From Streptomyces cyaneochromogenes (lineage in GTDB: Bacteria; Actinomycetota; Actinomycetes; Streptomycetales; Streptomycetaceae): a DNA stretch of 64,000 nucleotides. Positions within the stretch are counted from its first letter, which is position 1. Each line of letters begins with the position of its first letter. The stretch lies in NCBI RefSeq assembly GCF_003963535.1, contig NZ_CP034539.1, positions 7,254,001 to 7,318,000 on the forward strand. Direction: 5' to 3'. A program made the translations under genes and the position numbers. This document shows, piece after piece, positions 61,442 to 64,000 of the stretch. The notes below the pieces were generated by a model. The model did not search any database, was not told the origin of the DNA, and saw nothing but the letters and a program-made list of their open reading frames with translations.

Positions 61442-61867
61442 TCACACGATGCGGCTGACCTGCAGCATCGCCTCGGCGTCCTTGAGCAGTGCGCGCTGAC
61501 GTGCCTCCGGCAATTGCCGGTACAGCTTCAGCAGCCGGGCCTCGCGCTCGTCCCCATTGGGGCCCGGCACGGGGCGGCCCACCGCCTCGAAGAACTCCCT
61601 CGGCGTCGTCCGCACGCCCCAGCGCCGGAACACCTCGACCATGGCCCGCAGCTTCTCCGGATCGATGCGCGAGGTGCCGCGCGTCCGGTTCACCCAGGCG
61701 TTCAGCGTCGGGTAGGAGATGCCGGCCTCCGCGGCCAGGTCCTTCTGGGTCCTGTCCGGGGCCTGAGCCAGAAGTCGTTCGAGCAGAGCCGCCAGGTCCT
61801 CGTCCCGGGGAGAAGGTTGCTCCTGGCCGGTGTCCGGGTCTCCTGGGCGGCTCTGGTGGTTCGTCAC
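61442..61867 (-). CDS. XRE family helix-turn-helix regulator
   Basis: 141 residues. The helix-turn-helix reads RTQKDLAAEAGISYPTLNAWVNRTRGTSRIDPEKLRAMVEVF at about residues 39-80. A variable N-terminus with Asp/Pro and a helical C-terminal part follow. GTG start at 61867. The divergent gene is a sigma factor 276 bp away, with ATCTAC-type inverted repeats between them. It probably represses that operon and itself. Confidence 0.85.
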   Translation of the reverse strand: MTNHQSRPGDPDTGQEQPSPRDEDLAALLERLLAQAPDRTQKDLAAEAGISYPTLNAWVNRTRGTSRIDPEKLRAMVEVFRRWGVRTTPREFFEAVGRPVPGPNGDEREARLLKLYRQLPEARQRALLKDAEAMLQVSRIV

Positions 61868-61890
61868 GCATCCGAGGATCGGTCATCGAT

Positions 61891-61910
61891 ATCTACAAGC
61901 GCAAGTAGAT
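61891..61910. promoter_or_regulatory. ATCTAC-N8-GTAGAT inverted repeat next to XRE gene
   Basis: A perfect 6-bp inverted repeat lies 24 bp from the XRE start. The same half-sites recur as ATCTAC-N9-GTAGAT at 61982-62002. Confidence 0.6.
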
Positions 61911-61981
61911 CGCAGATCGGCCCGGTGCGGGCTACGGGGCAGGCGGCCCTCACGCCCTGTGGACCGGTTGACACGATATGC

Positions 61982-62002
61982 ATCTACGTGAAGACTGTAG
62001 AT
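61982..62002. promoter_or_regulatory. ATCTAC-N9-GTAGAT inverted repeat
   Basis: Second inverted repeat with the same half-sites, mid-way in the divergent region. Tandem ATCTAC half-sites are also present at 62058-62069. Confidence 0.6.
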
Positions 62003-62057
62003 GGCTCCGGATGTGGATCGCGGCCCCTGGCGTGGGTCGCTGACGTTCGTCTCGCGA

Positions 62058-62069
62058 ATCTACATCTAC
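62058..62069 (+). promoter_or_regulatory. Tandem ATCTAC half-sites before sigma operon
   Basis: ATCTACATCTAC, 75 bp upstream of the sigma gene start. Together with the two inverted repeats this makes six half-sites in 180 bp. Confidence 0.5.
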
Positions 62070-62143
62070 ATGAATATTGAAGATGCGACGGGGCGAGAAG
62101 TCTCCGCTCCGCACCTCGAAACGACACGACGGGAGAACCGACC

Positions 62144-62734
62144 GTGCCCTTAACGGACGACGTCACCATGGCCCCGGACGGCCCGGAACCCGAACTGGTC
62201 GCCCGAGCCCGCACGGGCGACCGTGGGGCGTTCGCCGCCCTGTACCACGAGCACTACCGCCTCGTGTACAGCTTTCTTCTCGTGCGCACACGCAACAGAC
62301 ACCTGGCGGAGGACCTGACCCAGGAGGCGTTCACCCGAGCCCTGCGGCGTATCGACGCCTTCACCTGGCAGGGCACGGCCTTCGCCGCCTGGCTGACCAC
62401 CATCGCCAAGAACCTCTACCTCGATGAACTCGCCCACGGCCGCACCAGGCTGGAGACCCCGGTCGCCGAGTTCGACGACCCCCCGGAGTCCTGGCGGGAC
62501 ACGGAGGCGCTCGCCCTGCGCGAACTGGAGGCCGTCGAGGCGCACGAGACGGTCCGCACCGCCCTGCACACCCTCAACGCCCATCAGCGGCACTGCGTGG
62601 AACTGCGCTTCCTCGACGAACTGACGGCGCAGGAGACCGCCCTGGCGATGGGCCGGAGCGTCGGCGCGGTCAAGACCCTGACCTACCGCGCACTGCGGAA
62701 GCTGCGCCGGCCGACCGGGGCGGTGTCCGCGTGA
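62144..62734 (+). CDS. ECF-type RNA polymerase sigma factor
   Basis: 196 residues. Region 2 spans YHEHYRLVYSFLLVRTRNRHLAEDLTQEAFTRALRRID, and region 4 LRFLDELTAQETALAMGRSVGAVKTLTYRALRKLRR. No anti-sigma gene with a zinc motif lies next to it. The GTG follows GGGAGAACC. It is the first gene in a run with 4-bp overlaps (GTGA, ATGA) into two more genes, so it is co-expressed with an unknown protein and a WhiB-like protein. Confidence 0.9.
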   Translation: MPLTDDVTMAPDGPEPELVARARTGDRGAFAALYHEHYRLVYSFLLVRTRNRHLAEDLTQEAFTRALRRIDAFTWQGTAFAAWLTTIAKNLYLDELAHGRTRLETPVAEFDDPPESWRDTEALALRELEAVEAHETVRTALHTLNAHQRHCVELRFLDELTAQETALAMGRSVGAVKTLTYRALRKLRRPTGAVSA

Positions 62735-63477
62735 ACAGCAACCTCCCGCACGCCGTCGGCGTGATCAGCGCGGTACTGGAGACCGTCCGGTCCGAACAGG
62801 CGACCGCCGTCGCGCACGCACTCGACCTGGCCCGCCTCCTCGTCGACCCCGAGCGCTCCTTCGGCGCGGTGCTGCACCGGACGGCGCCGGACGGCGGCTG
62901 GTCCCGGGCCCCGCGCCCGGTCACCGACCTGGAGCGGCAGGCGCTGGCCTGGGACGCCTCCTGTGACCGGGCGCGGTCCGTCGCGCGCGTCATCGAGCGC
63001 CGCCTGACCGGGCACCCGGGGCCTTCCGGCGTCCGCGTCGACGGTGACCGTGTGCGGGTCGTGCTCCGCGTGGAGGGTCCCGCCCAATGGGCCCGCTGGC
63101 GTGCGTACTTCGGCATCGCGGTGGTCGGGGAGGGCACCCGCCCCCACACGGCGATCGGGGAGGGGGAACACAGCGGCGTCCGGGTGACGGTGGTCGCCCA
63201 CGGGGCCACCGCGGCACCTGCGAGTACCTCTACCGGACAGGTGCCGCGTCCTTTCCGGCTCGGCGGCGCCACGTACGACCTGGCGCTTCCGCAGCGCGAC
63301 GCGCACGGGGACGTGTGGTACTTCCAGGGCTGCCGGAAGCACGACGGCATGCCCCTGATGTCCCTGGTCGGCCGGCCCGAGCGGTGCTCGCTCGCCAATG
63401 TGGCGGCTCATCTGGGGCCGCTGTCCCCGGTGCGGACAGGCACGCCGGTGGGCGGCACGACCGGGCCGGTCGGATGA
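62731..63477 (+). CDS. Hypothetical protein of sigma/WhiB operon
   Basis: 248 residues. The first half is helical (AVGVISAVLETVRSEQATAVAHALDLARLLVDPERS). The C-terminal half has FRLGGATYDLALPQRDAHGDVWYFQGCRKHDGMPLMSLVGRPERCSLANVAAHLGPL. No membrane segment or named family was recognised. It overlaps the sigma gene and the WhiB-like gene by 4 bp each, so it probably works with them. Confidence 0.75.
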   Translation: MNSNLPHAVGVISAVLETVRSEQATAVAHALDLARLLVDPERSFGAVLHRTAPDGGWSRAPRPVTDLERQALAWDASCDRARSVARVIERRLTGHPGPSGVRVDGDRVRVVLRVEGPAQWARWRAYFGIAVVGEGTRPHTAIGEGEHSGVRVTVVAHGATAAPASTSTGQVPRPFRLGGATYDLALPQRDAHGDVWYFQGCRKHDGMPLMSLVGRPERCSLANVAAHLGPLSPVRTGTPVGGTTGPVG

Positions 63478-64000
63478 GCCGCGGTGGCCCGGTCCGACGA
63501 ACCCGTGCCGACGCAGGGGCGGACGGGGGTTCGCGGGTCTGGGAGGCGAGAGCGGCCTGCCGGCAACGGGACGCGGACCTCTGGTTCTCGCGCCGGTCCT
63601 GGGCCGCGGCTGTCGAGATCTGCGCGTCCTGCCCCGTGCTCGATCCCTGTCGGGCCGCCGTGCTGCAACGGGAGAAGGGCCTTCCCCGGTGCCGTCGCCA
63701 GGGCGTCATCGCCGGGCTGACCGGCCCCCAGCGCCATGCACTGGAGCGCAGCGCGAACCGGCAGACGGAGCAGCGGCCGGCGCCCGAGCGGCGTCGGCAG
63801 GCCGGGCCGCCCGCAGATCCCGCCGCGGCGCGCGAACCCGGCGGACCTCCGCGACGGCAGCCCGCCCCCTGCGGAACCCGGGCGGCCTACCAACGCCATC
63901 TGAGCCGAGGCGAACCCGTCGACGAGGCATGCCGTGCCGCCAACGCCCGTGGCGCCGGCCGCTACCGCCGCACCGGCTCCACTCGCGATCAGCGCGATCA
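63474..64000 (+). CDS. WhiB-like iron-sulfur protein, partial at window edge
   Basis: 175 complete codons are present and the frame runs out of the window. The WhiB domain has AACRQRDADLWF, then CASCPVLDPC (C-x2-C-x5-C) and GVIAGLTGPQRHALE in place of the usual GVWGGLTE. These cysteines bind an iron-sulfur cluster; WhiB proteins partner sigma factors. The C-terminal part carries a CGTRAAYQRHLSRGEPVDEACRAAN segment, which I associate with phage or plasmid proteins. ATG at 63474 overlaps the previous stop. Confidence 0.85.
   Translation, partial: MSRGGPVRRTRADAGADGGSRVWEARAACRQRDADLWFSRRSWAAAVEICASCPVLDPCRAAVLQREKGLPRCRRQGVIAGLTGPQRHALERSANRQTEQRPAPERRRQAGPPADPAAAREPGGPPRRQPAPCGTRAAYQRHLSRGEPVDEACRAANARGAGRYRRTGSTRDQRD

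Overview
The window is high-GC actinobacterial chromosome, almost certainly Streptomyces. Third codon positions are strongly G/C, many genes start with GTG or TTG and overlap by 4 bp, some genes look leaderless, and there are WhiB, PucR, HxlR, ECF-sigma and Tat-lipoprotein families. The order chitinase, gabT, GABA aldehyde dehydrogenase, then dxr, site-2 protease, ispG, two GNAT genes and proS matches, from memory, the conserved Streptomyces core region upstream of nusA.

Left third (1-31.8 kb): a degenerate ABC ATPase with a membrane partner, then a polyamine/GABA catabolism region. It holds an Lrp-linked omega-aminotransferase, an aminobutyraldehyde dehydrogenase, an orphan PotD lipoprotein, and further right an aldehyde dehydrogenase-potD-potA-potB-potC-FAD oxidase operon. 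GABA transaminase (30.5-31.8 kb) and a succinate-semialdehyde dehydrogenase with a PucR regulator (35.5-38.8 kb) complete the route to succinate. Inserted among these are a polymorphic-toxin/immunity cassette (6.5-9.6 kb), a diacylglycerol-kinase-like enzyme, a serine hydrolase, an unusual ECF sigma factor fused to an anti-sigma-like motif and an exported domain, an HxlR/NADP-binding pair, a glycerophosphodiesterase, a probable aminodeoxyfutalosine deaminase (menaquinone pathway), a NADAR protein and a secreted GH18 chitinase with a clear DasR-type operator.

Middle (38.9-50.9 kb): a LacI-controlled sugar regulon that looks like xyloglucan-oligosaccharide uptake and breakdown. It has a GH3 beta-glucosidase, a binding protein with two permeases, a GH31 alpha-xylosidase and a LacI repressor, with four copies of the same perfect palindromic operator. 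Two short decayed genes lie in the same locus and read as remnants of GH74 and GH12 endo-xyloglucanases, each with internal deletion and a single-base frameshift. The uptake and cytoplasmic steps appear intact while the extracellular endo-enzymes appear lost.

Right part (51-61 kb): an acyl-CoA dehydrogenase, then housekeeping isoprenoid genes (dxr, S2P protease, ispG), two acetyltransferases and proS. After proS the sequence changes character: a small unknown gene and an XRE regulator on the minus strand face a sigma factor / unknown / WhiB-like operon with ATCTAC-type operators between them. This is probably an accessory module that continues past the window edge.

No rRNA, tRNA, complete insertion sequence or CRISPR array was seen. 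Several strong hairpin terminators and two families of dispersed intergenic repeats were found.
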